Assembly (NCBI GenBank): GCA_024734495.1
Contig: JALMQS010000030.1
Span: 36,263,493 to 36,327,492, forward strand
From: Forficula auricularia
Taxonomy: Eukaryota > Arthropoda > Insecta > Dermaptera > Forficulidae
DNA length: 64,000 nucleotides
Direction of reading: 5' to 3'
A program made the translations under genes and the position numbers. The notes under the pieces were generated by a model. The model was not told where the DNA came from, ran no database searches, and saw only the letters and a program-made list of their open reading frames with translations. Each line of letters starts with the position of its first letter. Position 1 is the first letter of the stretch. This document shows positions 56,901 to 63,574 of this stretch, piece by piece.

Positions 56901-59884
56901 TTCTCATCTGGAATTTCGCATTGAGCTGTTTCATGAAGTGTTTTTTTTTTATTCTTTGTCTTTTATCGTCGGTAAGAATGCAATGTTGCACAGAATTAGT
57001 ATATTTTATCTACGGGCCGAGGGATTTGTTTTATCTTCAAATGCGGCCCGTGTAAGTCCAAAGGTTGGACACTAGGGTGGGTCGATAAAACTGAAATTCT
57101 TTTTAACCGACTTCAAAAAAAAGGAGGAGGTTCTCTATTCGACTGATTTTTGTTTTTTTTTGTTTTTATGTTACCTCATATCTCCGCCAATTGTGAACCG
57201 ATTTTGAAATTTTTTTTTGCATTGGGTTCAGTCTACCTTCCGATTGGTCCCATTTTTTTCATAGGTATTAGACCTTTTTTGTTAGGTTTGCTCATACCTA
57301 ACTTCTTTGTTTATAAACCGATTTCGATGATTCTTTTTTTATTGGAAAGGGGGTATCTTAGGGATGGTGCAATATTAATTTGGCCAAGTTCTGATGATAG
57401 GATCACTATTAATAACATCACTAAAGGGAAAAATAAAAATAATTTTTACGAAAAAAATAAAACCGACTTCAAAAAATTAAATGCAACAAATAAAATACAC
57501 TAAAAGGTATAAAATAATTATTATCTTATTTAGTTACAACTAAACGACGAAATATTAACATGAAATTACTTTTGAAGTCGGTGCCAAACATATACCATTT
57601 ATGAATCGCACTCGACGGATCTTACTTAGTACGTTTGGAAGGTACGCTCGCTTATAGGTATAGTTTGTTTGGCACCGACTTCAAAAAGTAATTTCATGTT
57701 AATATTTCGTAGTTTAGTTGTAATTAAATAAAATAATAATTATTTTATACCTTTTAGTGTATTTTATTTGTTGCATTTAATTATTTTGAAGTCGGTTTTA
57801 TTTTTTTCTTAATTTTGAAAACGGTTTAGTGTGGAAAAGTTGCCTATTGGAATAAGAAGAAAAAATGAGATAAAAAAAAAATCAAAATCGGTTAACATCT
57901 TCTCGCTCGCGAATCGAACTTTAAATTTATGAAAAATAGAATTTTTCTAAGATGTTTCGCGAACGTAAAAAAGTATATTATTGATCAGAATTCAATTTAT
58001 TTAGGTGATTTAAACCATAAAACAAGTATAAAACACTAGAGTGTGTTTATTTTAAAAATTTTAACTAATAAAAAAAAATTAATAAAAAATATCGTGATTT
58101 TTGCAATTTTTCATAAATTTAAAGTTCGATGCGCGAGCGGAAGATGTTTGTTAACCAAATTTGATTTTTTTAATGCCATTTTTTTCTTCTTATTCCAATA
58201 GGCCAGCGATTCTTAACAGGGGTGGGGGGGGGGGGCGAAAATATTAGAATTTTTTAAGATTTCATATCTTTACAAATAAAAATTAGATGAGAATCAATCA
58301 CTATTTTTGATTTTAACTCGATTCCTCCATGTCTTCAGCAATGGTAACGGATAAGAAAACAACGCAGTTGCTATGGTTACTTATAAAATTTCCTCCCAAA
58401 TTTTTAACATTTCACAGCCGAAGGCGGGACTTGAAGCTAGTAAATAATAAAAAATTCATGTGAATTTTCCTTGTCAGTTCCGGTGAAGACAACAGTTTAA
58501 TTTTTTGACTTTTTTCATAGCCAAATAAGAGATCCTGTTTCCTTTGTGCTAATCCATCTGGTTAAATTCAAATTGAACCTTTGCCGTACTTTGAAGCTTC
58601 TCCCCCTTCTGTCCCCTTCCCCTCTGGAGGCTGATTTACCTGCGACAACCCCTGCTCACTCTTAACGCCCTTCTCTCTCTGATCTGACCCCTGTTCTCCT
58701 GGACAATCTTCTCTCGTCACCTGATCCTGCTTCTTATCAGTTTCTTTCTCTCCTTACAAATAACAATAACATAACTAGAATAACAATAAAATAACTAGAA
58801 AACTATGAGACTTTTATTAAAAAAAAATTTATGTTCAGAGCCGTTTTAAACTGCCTTTTCCTTGTTCATGGTTTATCGTTGTGATACTGGACACCCTTCC
58901 CCTCTGGAGGTGAGGAGACGTTCTTGGTCGCCCTTGACCTCAGTTTACTTTGATTTTTCATTGAGCGTACTCACTTTCTTGCTTACCCTTATCCTTTATC
59001 TGATTTACTTGCGACAACCCCTGCTCACTCTTAACGCCCTTCTCTCTCTGATCTGACCCCTGTTCTCCTGGACAATCTTCTCTCGTCACCCGATCCTGCT
59101 TCTTTCTCTCCTTACAAATAACAATAACATAACTAGAATAACAATAAAATAACTAGAAGACTATGAGACTTTTATTAAAAAAAATTTTATGTTCAGAGCC
59201 GTCTTAAACTGCCTTTTCCCTGTTCATGGTTTATCGTTGTGATACTGGACACCCTGTATATTAATTTATTGATTCCACATTTTTAGTTAAAATTACATAT
59301 TTTCTCTGATAGCTTTCTGCTAATAGATGTCAGAGAGGGAATATTTCGTATATTAGTTACCTACCCGCTTTTTTTTATCTAATCCCCGGTTTGGTTGATT
59401 TGTTGCACAGGTGCTGTCCTCGGTGAGCGCCTCTCTCTGTGTCGATCACTTTGGCCGTCGTCCTTTATTAATAATTTCCGAAATCCTGATGATAATCTCG
59501 TTCGTGTGCCTGTCGATGGACGCCGGCGGCTGGATCACCGTCTCCTGGCTCCCGTTAGTGGCAATCCCGGTTTACCTGATTGGGTTCACCCTCGGGATCG
59601 GGCCTCTTCCTTGGCTGTTGATGGCCGAGCTGATTCCCGGCGGCGGATGGGTCACCGGGGCCGTCGTCACCACCCACTGGGGCCTCGAAATGCTCCTGAC
59701 CAGCTTCTGCCCGTACGTGATCGCCACCTGGGGGGTAGCCGTCAACTACGCCTTCCTGGCCATTTGCTGCTTCCTTGGCTTAATATTTGTCTATTACTCA
59801 ATTCCAGAAACAAAAGGATTGAAAAGATCCGAGATTCAAAAAGAGATTCAATCTGTCAAACTGTTACCATGTCTAAATAAATAA
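36979..59884 (+). CDS. SLC2-family sugar transporter, facilitated trehalose transporter Tret1-like (six exons)
   Basis: Spliced model join(36979..37020, 44933..44990, 46966..47213, 50161..50350, 55459..55823, 59411..59884): 1,377 bases, 458 residues, normal for the family. Phases agree at every junction (0,1,0,1,0). Family signatures: R149-G150 after TM4, PESP at 204-207, QQCSGI at 261-266 in TM7, D313 with GRR at 316-318 between TM8 and TM9, and PETKG at 433-437 after TM12. It should be a 12-helix plasma-membrane uniporter; trehalose or glucose is the likely substrate. The GR motif between TM2 and TM3 is altered to QRFGPK. Introns of about 7.9, 2.0, 2.9, 5.1 and 3.6 kb are transposon-filled. 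Confidence 0.85.
37380..37830 (+). repeat. About 230-bp tandem repeat, cluster 1 (two units)
   Basis: Units share ATTATCGGAAAAGA, CTAATTAGTTTTTTCC, GGACACTCGATGGTGGAGAA, GTAATCTCCGGAGTCGAAGC and AATGTATACATTAATTCATG. The anchor CGGAAAAG recurs at 37433 and 37669. The same unit is repeated at 42410-42900, in the same intron. Confidence 0.8.
37831..38089. other. Intron spacer
   Basis: AT-rich. The end (about 37990-38089) already contains Helentron-like text (TAACTCTATGGCAAATTTGG), so the boundary with the next element is soft. Confidence 0.35.
38090..38300 (+). mobile_element. Helentron-like fragment, plus strand
   Basis: Carries the TTGCCCTTGAAGCAAATTCA and CAAATTCTGTATACATAATT modules, a GGGGGTGG tract and CAGCAAGAGGGCC near its 3' end, as in the minus-strand copy at 29663-30075. 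The terminal CTAGT is lost. Confidence 0.5.
38510..38900 (+). repeat. Two-copy tandem duplication, about 130 bp
   Basis: TGAAATTTGGCATACTGGTA followed by a TTTC..TTC hairpin and GAA.GTAGGGGTGAAATTTA occurs at about 38580-38700 and 38725-38850. Probably part of a larger Helitron-type element. Confidence 0.6.
38995..39290. mobile_element. B-box repeat family inverted pair (copy 3), near-perfect palindrome
   Basis: Arms meet at about 39120-39150. Each carries AGGTTCGACTCCTGGGGGG (B-box-like) and ACTGCCCGGAAAGCATTTTA, ending with ATTAAAATCTTAGAATCTGT. The tightest copy of the family, with nearly no spacer. Confidence 0.7.
39573..40370 (+). mobile_element. Helentron-like element, plus strand (5' end preserved)
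   Basis: Begins with an AT run then TTAAGGTTTTGTCTGTACAT, the complement of the 5' end of 40895-41803. TATACATAATCT.TGG modules and G-rich tracts follow. The 3' hairpin is missing. Confidence 0.55.
40375..40565. mobile_element. Fragment of the 5742-6437 foldback family
   Basis: Contains ATCTCATTCTCTAGAAAATT, GTTGGACCAC, TTTCCGGACAGGATATGATC and the complementary inner arm GGATATCTATAAATCTGAGA. It gives the family centre in opposite orientation to copy 1. Confidence 0.7.
40895..41803 (-). mobile_element. Helentron-like element, minus strand, both ends visible
   Basis: The 3' end (minus strand) is ..CTTGCAGCTAGT at 40895. The 5' end near 41803 is ATATATTAAGGTTTTGTCTG. About 460 bases of CCCCACCC-type sequence lie inside and explain the Pro-rich open frames at 40877-41365. 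No helicase: non-autonomous, about 0.9 kb. Confidence 0.6.
41905..42200 (-). mobile_element. Diverged ACCGACTTC-family fragment
   Basis: GACCGACTTTGAAAAAAAGG start and GGTCCCG..TATTGAACC text correspond to the modules at 30842-31100, with many substitutions. Confidence 0.45.
42410..42900 (+). repeat. About 220-bp tandem repeat, cluster 2 (two full units and a partial)
   Basis: CGGAAAAG anchors at 42451, 42672 and 42868. Same unit as cluster 1 about 5 kb upstream, consistent with one array split by later insertions or with two seedings. Confidence 0.75.
42901..43639. other. Intron with partial repeat copies
   Basis: 42910-42970 is an inverted partial match to the 340-bp repeat (GTCTCATCTTCG..TTTTTGATGGGTTTTT). 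43195-43362 is a partial third copy of the 310-bp hairpin-ended repeat. The remainder is AT-rich. Confidence 0.5.
43640..44180 (-). mobile_element. ACTTT-hairpin repeat family, copy 3 (minus strand)
   Basis: The hairpin end at 44145-44180 (ATGCTTCGCATTGGATAAAG) and the same block order as copies 1 and 2 in reverse, including the part beyond AGTACTTT that copy 2 lacks. Uninterrupted, so it shows what copy 1 looked like before the LINE. Confidence 0.7.
44181..44932. other. Intron, no strong feature
   Basis: AT-rich, with a short ACCGACTTC-family remnant at about 44455-44495. It ends in the polypyrimidine tract and AG used by exon 2. Confidence 0.4.
44933..44990 (+). CDS. Sugar transporter exon 2 (58 bp, start of TM1)
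   Basis: Encodes IYTTHLKLSRRVQYLTAII, joining in phase to ICLNGVLNGC of exon 3 to make TM1. Donor ATAA|gtaaat. Acceptor CAG at 44930-44932 is preferred; AAG at 44924-44926 would add two residues in the same phase. Too short to stand out as an open frame. Confidence 0.7.
45038..46145 (-). mobile_element. Helentron-like C-rich element, minus strand, with inner insertion
   Basis: ACTAGCTGCAAGGCCCGCC then hairpin GCCTTCGGC at the 3' end. Long CCCCACCC tracts (45080-45315, 45570-45750) explain Pro-rich frames. G-runs at 45348-45362, 45426-45440 and 45546-45557 suggest another repeat inside. The usual TTTGGTTGAGTTTGGTCC modules follow. Confidence 0.6.
46222..46836. mobile_element. TACCGGGTGAG-terminated element, copy 1
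   Basis: Left end TATACCGGGTGAGTTTTTTT and right end AAAAACTCATCCGGTA are complementary, extending through CTTGAGACAGTCTTA and CTCAAAAACAGTGCA. The interior is non-coding. A right-half relative ends at 62140; a right-end fragment lies at 32540-32602. Confidence 0.65.
46966..47213 (+). CDS. Sugar transporter exon 3 (TM1-TM3)
   Basis: Acceptor tatag at 46961-46965 and donor TAT|gtgagt. Covers residues 34-116: rest of TM1, the loop SLEKNVGPGQASW, TM2, the altered QRFGPK loop (87-92) and TM3. GC-richer, especially at third positions, than its introns. Confidence 0.85.
47370..47583. repeat. 20-bp minisatellite (AATAAATAAATAAATAGAAT)n
   Basis: About ten units with small length changes. The long Tyr/Phe/Ile-rich minus-strand frames here are products of the repeat. 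Confidence 0.85.
47740..47905 (+). mobile_element. Possible PLE terminal-repeat fragment
   Basis: CTGAAGA at 47851, a spacer, then CTCCAAAACGTC resembles the order of blocks in the PLE terminal repeats but lacks a convincing helix II. Weak. Confidence 0.3.
48094..48560. mobile_element. Candidate solo LTR
   Basis: 467 bp starting TGTGGGATCGG and ending TTCCACA, with AATAAA at about 48160. Flanks are TATAT-rich, so a 5-bp duplication cannot be proven. No internal retroelement coding nearby. Confidence 0.3.
48575..49575. mobile_element. Inverted-repeat element, interrupted
   Basis: The left arm (about 48575-48740, with TTTCAGTAAAAACCTG and TTTACTGATGTTGGTTGTGT) is complementary to the right arm (about 49430-49575). 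Another inverted-repeat element sits inside at 48841-49407. Confidence 0.6.
48841..49407. mobile_element. Nested element, GGTCTCTACCCACTACAACG ends
   Basis: Both ends show GGTCTCTACCCACTACAACG in inverted orientation, continuing to ACTATGACC. The interior has a GC-rich stretch (49150-49310). No transposase. Confidence 0.7.
49580..49830 (+). mobile_element. Helentron-like 5' fragment
   Basis: TCTATACTAATATATGGTAT, then AATCTCAGGAAATACTAATC and TTTTTGCATTAGATAGCCCG: wording typical of insect Helentron-derived repeats. No 3' end recognised. Confidence 0.4.
49854..50089. mobile_element. MITE related to 12162-13025, uninterrupted
   Basis: Ends TTGTCGGCTTAGAGTGTAAA and, inverted, TCGTCGACTTGGAGTGTAAA. 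The body aligns with both outer parts of the copy at 12162-13025, which fixes the insertion point there. Confidence 0.7.
50161..50350 (+). CDS. Sugar transporter exon 4 (TM4-TM5)
   Basis: Acceptor attcaataag-type AAG at 50158-50160, phase 0. Encodes AWLGRLFLGVASATVTVV, PVYCEEI, R149-G150 and the TM5 text GSGILWPNL. Donor ACA|gtatta at 50351 gives phase 1 and sets 41 residues from GIL to PESP, the spacing I recall for human GLUT1. A stronger-looking donor at 50399 is also phase 1 but would insert 16 residues of AT-rich, intron-like sequence. Confidence 0.75.
51141..52544 (-). mobile_element. Mariner element with internal deletion
   Basis: Inverted ends GGTTGATGCATAATTATGGA on both sides, flanked by TA (51139-51140; 52545-52546). 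Minus-strand transposase text: HIRHIMLYHYEKGWKTAQSF, the DNA-binding domain, up to GWVPHELS, then a jump to HHDNARPH. The first catalytic aspartate region is deleted and a TGA interrupts after DQSTIV. A LINE fragment is inserted at 51254-51756. Confidence 0.85.
51254..51756 (+). mobile_element. 5'-truncated LINE fragment inserted in the mariner
   Basis: ATTCACCATCT flanks both ends (51243-51253; 51757-51767). The frame 51309-51734 encodes an RT-tail region: SIAMYGCETWTIREAE, FEMWCYRRMM, GRGRPRLEYF. The tail is (ATG)n. The first 42 bases contain AAGCTGATTGA and TCAATCAGCTT in inverted orientation, an unusual 5' junction. Similar protein text occurs at 62705-63553. Confidence 0.85.
53028..53110. 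repeat. Relative of the 107-bp insertion
   Basis: GTGAAACACACACCCTTTAC, ATGTTTCAC and CCACTTTCCCTAA parallel the insert at 18516-18622. It interrupts the PLE frame right after GLPKIH. An inverted partial match is at 50765-50805. Confidence 0.5.
53204..55348. mobile_element. CAGGGTGTCC-terminated element containing two further repeats
   Basis: Left CAGGGTGTCCAGTATTACAA and right, inverted, CAGGGTATCCCGTATGACAA, with similarity continuing through GAACAGGGGATAGGCAATT. Inside are two copies of the GTATGGTAAAGTC family (53610-54165, 54770-55270), an (AACT)n run at 53923-53960, and a hairpin-ended stretch at 54540-54580. No transposase recognised. Confidence 0.6.
55459..55823 (+). CDS. Sugar transporter exon 5 (TM6-TM8)
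   Basis: Acceptor tatttgtag ends at 55458; donor CAA|gtgagg at 55824. Residues 180-301: TM6, PESPIYLL, the cytosolic loop (EDEKARRVLQRLKAPP), TM7 with QQCSGI, and TM8. The GC-rich coding contrasts with the AT-rich flanks. A (CA)n run follows the donor. Confidence 0.9.
55824..56165. other. Intron, no strong feature
   Basis: (CA)n at 55841-55854, otherwise unremarkable AT-rich intron. Confidence 0.4.
56166..56438 (+). mobile_element. 5'-truncated LINE 3' end with poly(A)
   Basis: Close relative, opposite orientation, of 24643-25310: TTCAAGGAACTGGAACTCTC, CTTCAAACCTTCAAAACCGG and AATGCAAGGGTCTTTCGAGA, ending TTGCATTAAAAAAAAAAA. Same LINE family. Confidence 0.75.
56439..57102. other. Intron, no supported feature
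   Basis: AT-rich. A GGCCGAGGGATTTGTTTTAT..GCGGCCCG patch near 57012-57050 resembles an annotation-poor repeat. No gene. Confidence 0.35.
57103..57800. mobile_element. ACCGACTTC-terminated repeat family, copy 3 (head-to-head pair)
   Basis: Module 57103-57586 runs to AAGTCGGTGCCAAACATATA, then the 90-bp linker (ACTTAGTACGTTTGGAAGGT), then an inverted module 57672-57800. Same architecture as 30842-31545. Confidence 0.65.
57801..58631. other. Intron with an inverted repeat and G-run
   Basis: 57840-58200 forms a loose inverted repeat (GGCCTATTGGAATAAGAAGA-like text at both sides, with AAAATTGCAAAAATCACG centre). G-run at 58221-58234. 58330-58425 is related to 19600-19740, inverted. Not coding. 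Confidence 0.45.
58632..59255 (+). repeat. Two-unit tandem duplication carrying CAGGGTGTCC ends
   Basis: Unit 1 (about 58632-58895) and unit 2 (about 58999-59255) are nearly identical from GCGACAACCCCTGCTCACTC to GTTGTGATACTGGACACCC. Both end with the inverted CAGGGTGTCC terminus seen at 53204. Unit 2 is preceded by about 100 unique bases. Confidence 0.8.
59411..59884 (+). CDS. Sugar transporter exon 6 (TM9-TM12 and stop)
   Basis: Acceptor tgttgcacag ends at 59410; stop TAA at 59882-59884. Residues 302-458: D313-x-x-GRR loop, TM9 to TM12 with the GPLPWLLMAEL block (the family G-P-x-P-W motif), and PETKGL near the end. Confidence 0.92.
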   Translation: MLSSVSASLCVDHFGRRPLLIISEILMIISFVCLSMDAGGWITVSWLPLVAIPVYLIGFTLGIGPLPWLLMAELIPGGGWVTGAVVTTHWGLEMLLTSFCPYVIATWGVAVNYAFLAICCFLGLIFVYYSIPETKGLKRSEIQKEIQSVKLLPCLNK

Positions 59885-59940
59885 TATAATATATACTGTG
59901 ACGTCATGTTTTTACTTCAAAATGCACTAAAAATTGGACA

Positions 59941-59968
59941 AATAAATTTTATTCAGTTACCAAATAAA
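59941..59968 (+). terminator. Poly(A) signals of the sugar transporter
   Basis: Two AATAAA hexamers at 59941-59946 and 59963-59968, 57 to 84 bases past the stop codon, at a normal distance for an insect 3' UTR. Confidence 0.6.
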
Positions 59969-60460
59969 TATCTATAGATATTTTAAAAATCAAATCATGC
60001 GATCTTCTCAACAAGCACAAGAAGAATTTATTTATACTCTAAGAATATTTTTTCTGTGCTTTATAATAGGGGTGTCCAACATTTTGGCTTACACAGGCCA
60101 CATTTGGAAAAAAATTGTCTCTGGCCGCAGATAAAATAATAGTACCTGGAGGCACCGAGCGATGCTCGTTAACTTCTTCCTTCAGTTAAAAGCTTTATTT
60201 TAATATTATTTTTAATTTAAAATTCTGTTAAAAAGGCCGATTTTTATTTGAAAGGCGTTTTCAAATTAAAAAAAAATACAAATATATATAATGTATTCGA
60301 CCACTGTGTTATTTTTTCAGAAAATTGAGACCTGCTTATGCGAAAGATATTTTTAAATAAATTCTTGATTATTTTTTATTCTATTAAATAAATAAGGTTC
60401 TTTATAAAAACAATTATAAAACGTTTATTAATAATTCTAACGTTTAGGGAGAACAACAAA
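59969..60460. other. Intergenic, repeat remnants
   Basis: 60152-60176 is the inverted 3' hairpin end of the 310-bp repeat (CACCGAGCGATGCTCG). Otherwise AT-rich. Confidence 0.45.
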
Positions 60461-60776
60461 CCACAATCACAATACTTCTTCAAGGCCTTTGAGAATAAAG
60501 GATTTACCCGACCCATTGTCTGCCTGAGCACAAAAGGAAAAAGGAAACCTTTTTTTAATACCCTAAGAATGGGATTTGTCTACCTGAGAATAATTAATTT
60601 GATTACGAAAAAACCCATCAAAAACAATTTTGTCGAAGATGAGACCGTGACAGATCGAATTGTCACCCCAAAAACCTCCTAACCCATGAATTTCATCAAA
60701 ATCGTTAGAGCCGTTTTCAAAATAGAACTAAGATACAAATAAATATACAATTTTTGCTCGTTTAATAAGAGTAGAT
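60461..60776 (+). repeat. Dispersed 340-bp repeat, copy B
   Basis: Direct match to 30088-30433, about 30 bp shorter because of a missing AAATA-rich stretch before TTTTTGCTCG. Confidence 0.7.
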
Positions 60777-61460
60777 AGTAATTCTACCGATTTTTTAATC
60801 AAATAAATTGACACGTTCTGATGTGGCCATCCACTTTACTTTATCATACACTTATGGTTGAGTTTGGCCCAAGGGCTTAGATTTTCATTTTTGCCCCCCC
60901 CCCCTTCGGCCCCCATTTTTAGCGGTTTGTTTTTGCATTTTTAGTGTTCTGGGGCCCACTGATTATGTATAAAAATTTGGGTGAGTTTGGTTCAAGGGCC
61001 TATATTTTCATTTTTTGACCCCCTCGCCATTTTGGACAGTTAGATTTTGCATTTTTAGTCTTCTGAGGTCCCACTGATTCCAAATTCAAAATTTAGCACT
61101 GTTATTTTTTGAAAACTTTTCTGTAGATTTTTTATTTTAGAGAAAAATAAGCTGACGTGCTATGATGTGGACATCCACTTGACTTTACCATACAACCTGG
61201 CCCCTAAAATTATTTATTATCATGTAGGGGGGGGGGGTTAGTTTTTTGCATTTTTATACTTCTGGTGTCCCACTGATTATGTATACAAAATTTGGTTGAG
61301 TTTGGTAAATGGCCAAGATTTTCATTTTTTGGCCCTAGACCCCCCCCCCCCATTTTGGGCGCTTAGTTTTTGCATTTTTAGACTTCTGGTGTCCCACTGA
61401 TTATGTATACAAAATTTGGTTGAGTTTGCTCAAACGGGCTAGATTTTTAATTTTTAACCC
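60777..61460 (+). mobile_element. Tandem modules of the GTATGGTAAAGTC / TTTGGTTGAG repeat
   Basis: Modules GATTATGTATACAAAATTTG, GTTGAGTTTG and TTTGCATTTTTA plus a C- or G-run recur about four times (near 60850, 60960, 61070, 61270, 61400). The GATGTGGACATCCACTTGAC flank occurs at 61165. Confidence 0.5.
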
Positions 61461-61534
61461 CAGTTCCAATTTCGTTATTTTGGACTGATTCAGTTTATTC
61501 GTAATCTTTTCATTTCTTGTTTTAATTTAAACAG

Positions 61535-61656
61535 ATTTGGAACAAGATAAAAAGAAGCTTGTGAGGGTGTATTCCTATCAGGAAAACGCTCAGTTTCCAT
61601 TTCAATGGCAGCCTATGGTACACTTCTTCAACATTCAACTCAAGAATTTTAACTAG
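61535..61656 (+). CDS. Candidate stray terminal exon, unrecognised
   Basis: After a T-rich tract and AG (61533-61534), a frame (phase 1) reads LEQDKKKLVRVYSYQENA then QFPFQWQPMVHFFNIQ to TAG 61654-61656. The amphipathic, non-repetitive text looks protein-like, but there is no upstream exon in the window and part of the neighbourhood is repeat. Could be a decayed transposon gene. Confidence 0.22.
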
Positions 61657-61759
61657 TCCTATTAAGTAGAAAATAATCTCTTAAATTTGTGTATAATGAA
61701 GTTTTAATATTATTATATACTCTTTTTTCATTGTTGTGACTTTTCGATTTAATGATTAT

Positions 61760-62140
61760 TTATTTAATAATTAATTATTTACTCATTATTATTTGATAAT
61801 TAAGTTAAATAATTGTTAAAAATAATTATTAAGATTTTTTTTGAGATCTAATTGGTTCATAAATTTTGTTTGTATGATGTCGTATAAAAAATAGTTCTCA
61901 TGAAAGTTGTTCAGTTTTTTTTGTAGATTAAGTAGACGTATTGAAAAATATACGGTTCCATTTAAAAAACAGAACTTGACATTGAAACACCCTTGAAAGC
62001 TTGTTCTAGGTCGACAAACAATTGCATAGTTTAATTACCCCCCTGATATAAATAAACTTTTATTTGAAACTTTTTTCCATACAATGCACTGTTTTTGAGT
62101 TATAAGACTGTCTCAAGATAAAAAAACTCACCCGGTATAC
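61760..62140. mobile_element. TACCGGGTGAG element, right-hand relative
   Basis: Matches 46470-46836 (AAGATTTTTTT, AGTTGTTCAGTTTTTT, CCCTTGAAAGCTTGTTCTAG, GCACTGTTTTTGAGTTATAA) and ends CACCCGGTATAC. The left end was not located. Confidence 0.6.
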
Positions 62141-62609
62141 AATTTTTGTTGTTTGTTTGATGATTAGATAGATTTGAATAATGAATAAAAAAAATATTTT
62201 TCTCTATTTATTGCTTTTTGAAGTAAAAACTGAATGCAAATTGGCCTGATAATATCACGAGAAGTGAAACGCTTCCCCCTCTCCGACTCCAACATCATCT
62301 TTTATTTAATTAAGAAAAATTTTCTTGAATTAAATAAAGATGCTATGAGATTTCTGGTCTAACGCGCGAGAGTCTCCCGCCTATTTTATAATATATTTTT
62401 ATAGATTATAAATTCTTCAAAATTTTCAATTCTTATATCAAAAATTATTAGATAGAAAAAAAGTTTTGGAAGAATTTTATAACAAAAAAAATACTCTATA
62501 TTAAATTTATTTTTCTCTATTAATTCCTGAAACTAATAAAATATTGTATTGTCATTTGGAAATACGCGAGGGGTCAACCGCGACCTAATATGCTGTACAC
62601 ACCTTCTTC
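62141..62609. other. Intergenic, hairpin only
   Basis: TCTTTATTTAATTC..-type inverted repeat at 62300-62342. Otherwise no feature. Confidence 0.35.
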
Positions 62610-62704
62610 CACTTGTACTTCCAAATATTTCCAAGTACTTTCCAAATATTTCCAACTAATTCCAAAGATTCCCAAGTACTTCCAAATGTTTTCAAGTACT
62701 TTCA
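62610..62704 (+). repeat. 20-bp satellite, left block (diverged)
   Basis: Four to five degenerate units of CCAAATATTTCCAAGTACTT, cut off at the LINE fragment. Confidence 0.75.
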
Positions 62705-63553
62705 GAAATCATCTTCCAGGAAGCTCTGGAAGACGTACAAAAAGGGATAAAGGTAAATGGAGTTTGGGTCAGCAATATAAGATACGCAGATGATACAGTC
62801 CTAGTTTCTGACAACGTTAGTGATCTACAAGAACTGGTCAACAGGGTAGGGGAACACAGTAGAAAAATGGGCCTAAACATTAACGTAGCCAAGACGAAGG
62901 TGATGATCATCACCAGAGAGCCCCAAATGTTCACAAATACTGAAATAATGCACAATGGAAGACCTATAGAACGAGTCAACAAATTCAAATATCTAGGAAC
63001 ATGGCTCTGCGAAGAATGGACATCGGACACTGAAATCAAAAGCCGTATTGAACAAGCTCGCAACGCCTTTTTTAATTGCAGGAAAGTGCTCACTTGCACC
63101 GATTTCGACCTGAACCTCAGACTAAGGTTCGCAAGGTGCTATGTCTGGTCAGTACTTCTCTACGGGATGGAAGGCTGGACCCTAAAAGTAAACACCATTA
63201 ATAAATTAGAAGCCTTCGAGATGTGGGTCTACCGTAGGATCCTCAAGATACCATGGACGGCAAAAATAAGTAATGAGGAAGTACTAAGAAGGATCAACAA
63301 AGGCCGTGAACTATACAACACCGTGAAGAAGAGGAAGGTGGCCTATCTGGGACATATAATGAGAAGTGCAAAATACCAACTATTACAGCTGATTATAGAA
63401 GGAAAGATAGAGGGCAGGCGAGGAATGGGAAGGAGGAAGATGTCTTGGTTGCGGAATATCAGACACTGGACGGGTCTCAGAAGCGTTCAAGAGCTTCTAC
63501 ACACCGCTAGGAACAGAGAAGGAATGCGGAATGTGGTCGCGAACATCCATTAA
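62705..63553 (+). pseudogene. LINE reverse transcriptase C-terminal fragment inside the satellite
   Basis: Open for 282 codons. Begins upstream of the catalytic YADD box (RYADDTVLVSD) and continues through KMGLNINVAKTKVMII, KFKYLGTWL, SVLLYGMEGWTLK, FEMWVYRRIL and KRKVAYLGHIMRS to a stop at 63551-63553. The N-terminal half of RT and the endonuclease are absent. Its text resembles the fragment at 51254-51756. The reading frame is still intact, so insertion was recent or the fragment was copied recently. Confidence 0.8.
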
Positions 63554-63574
63554 TGGATAAGCAGTCGAAGTAAG

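Noticed and set aside
59395..59880. Alternative 161-codon Arg-rich frame in exon 6
   Set aside because: An out-of-frame shadow of the transporter exon, whose own frame carries all family motifs.
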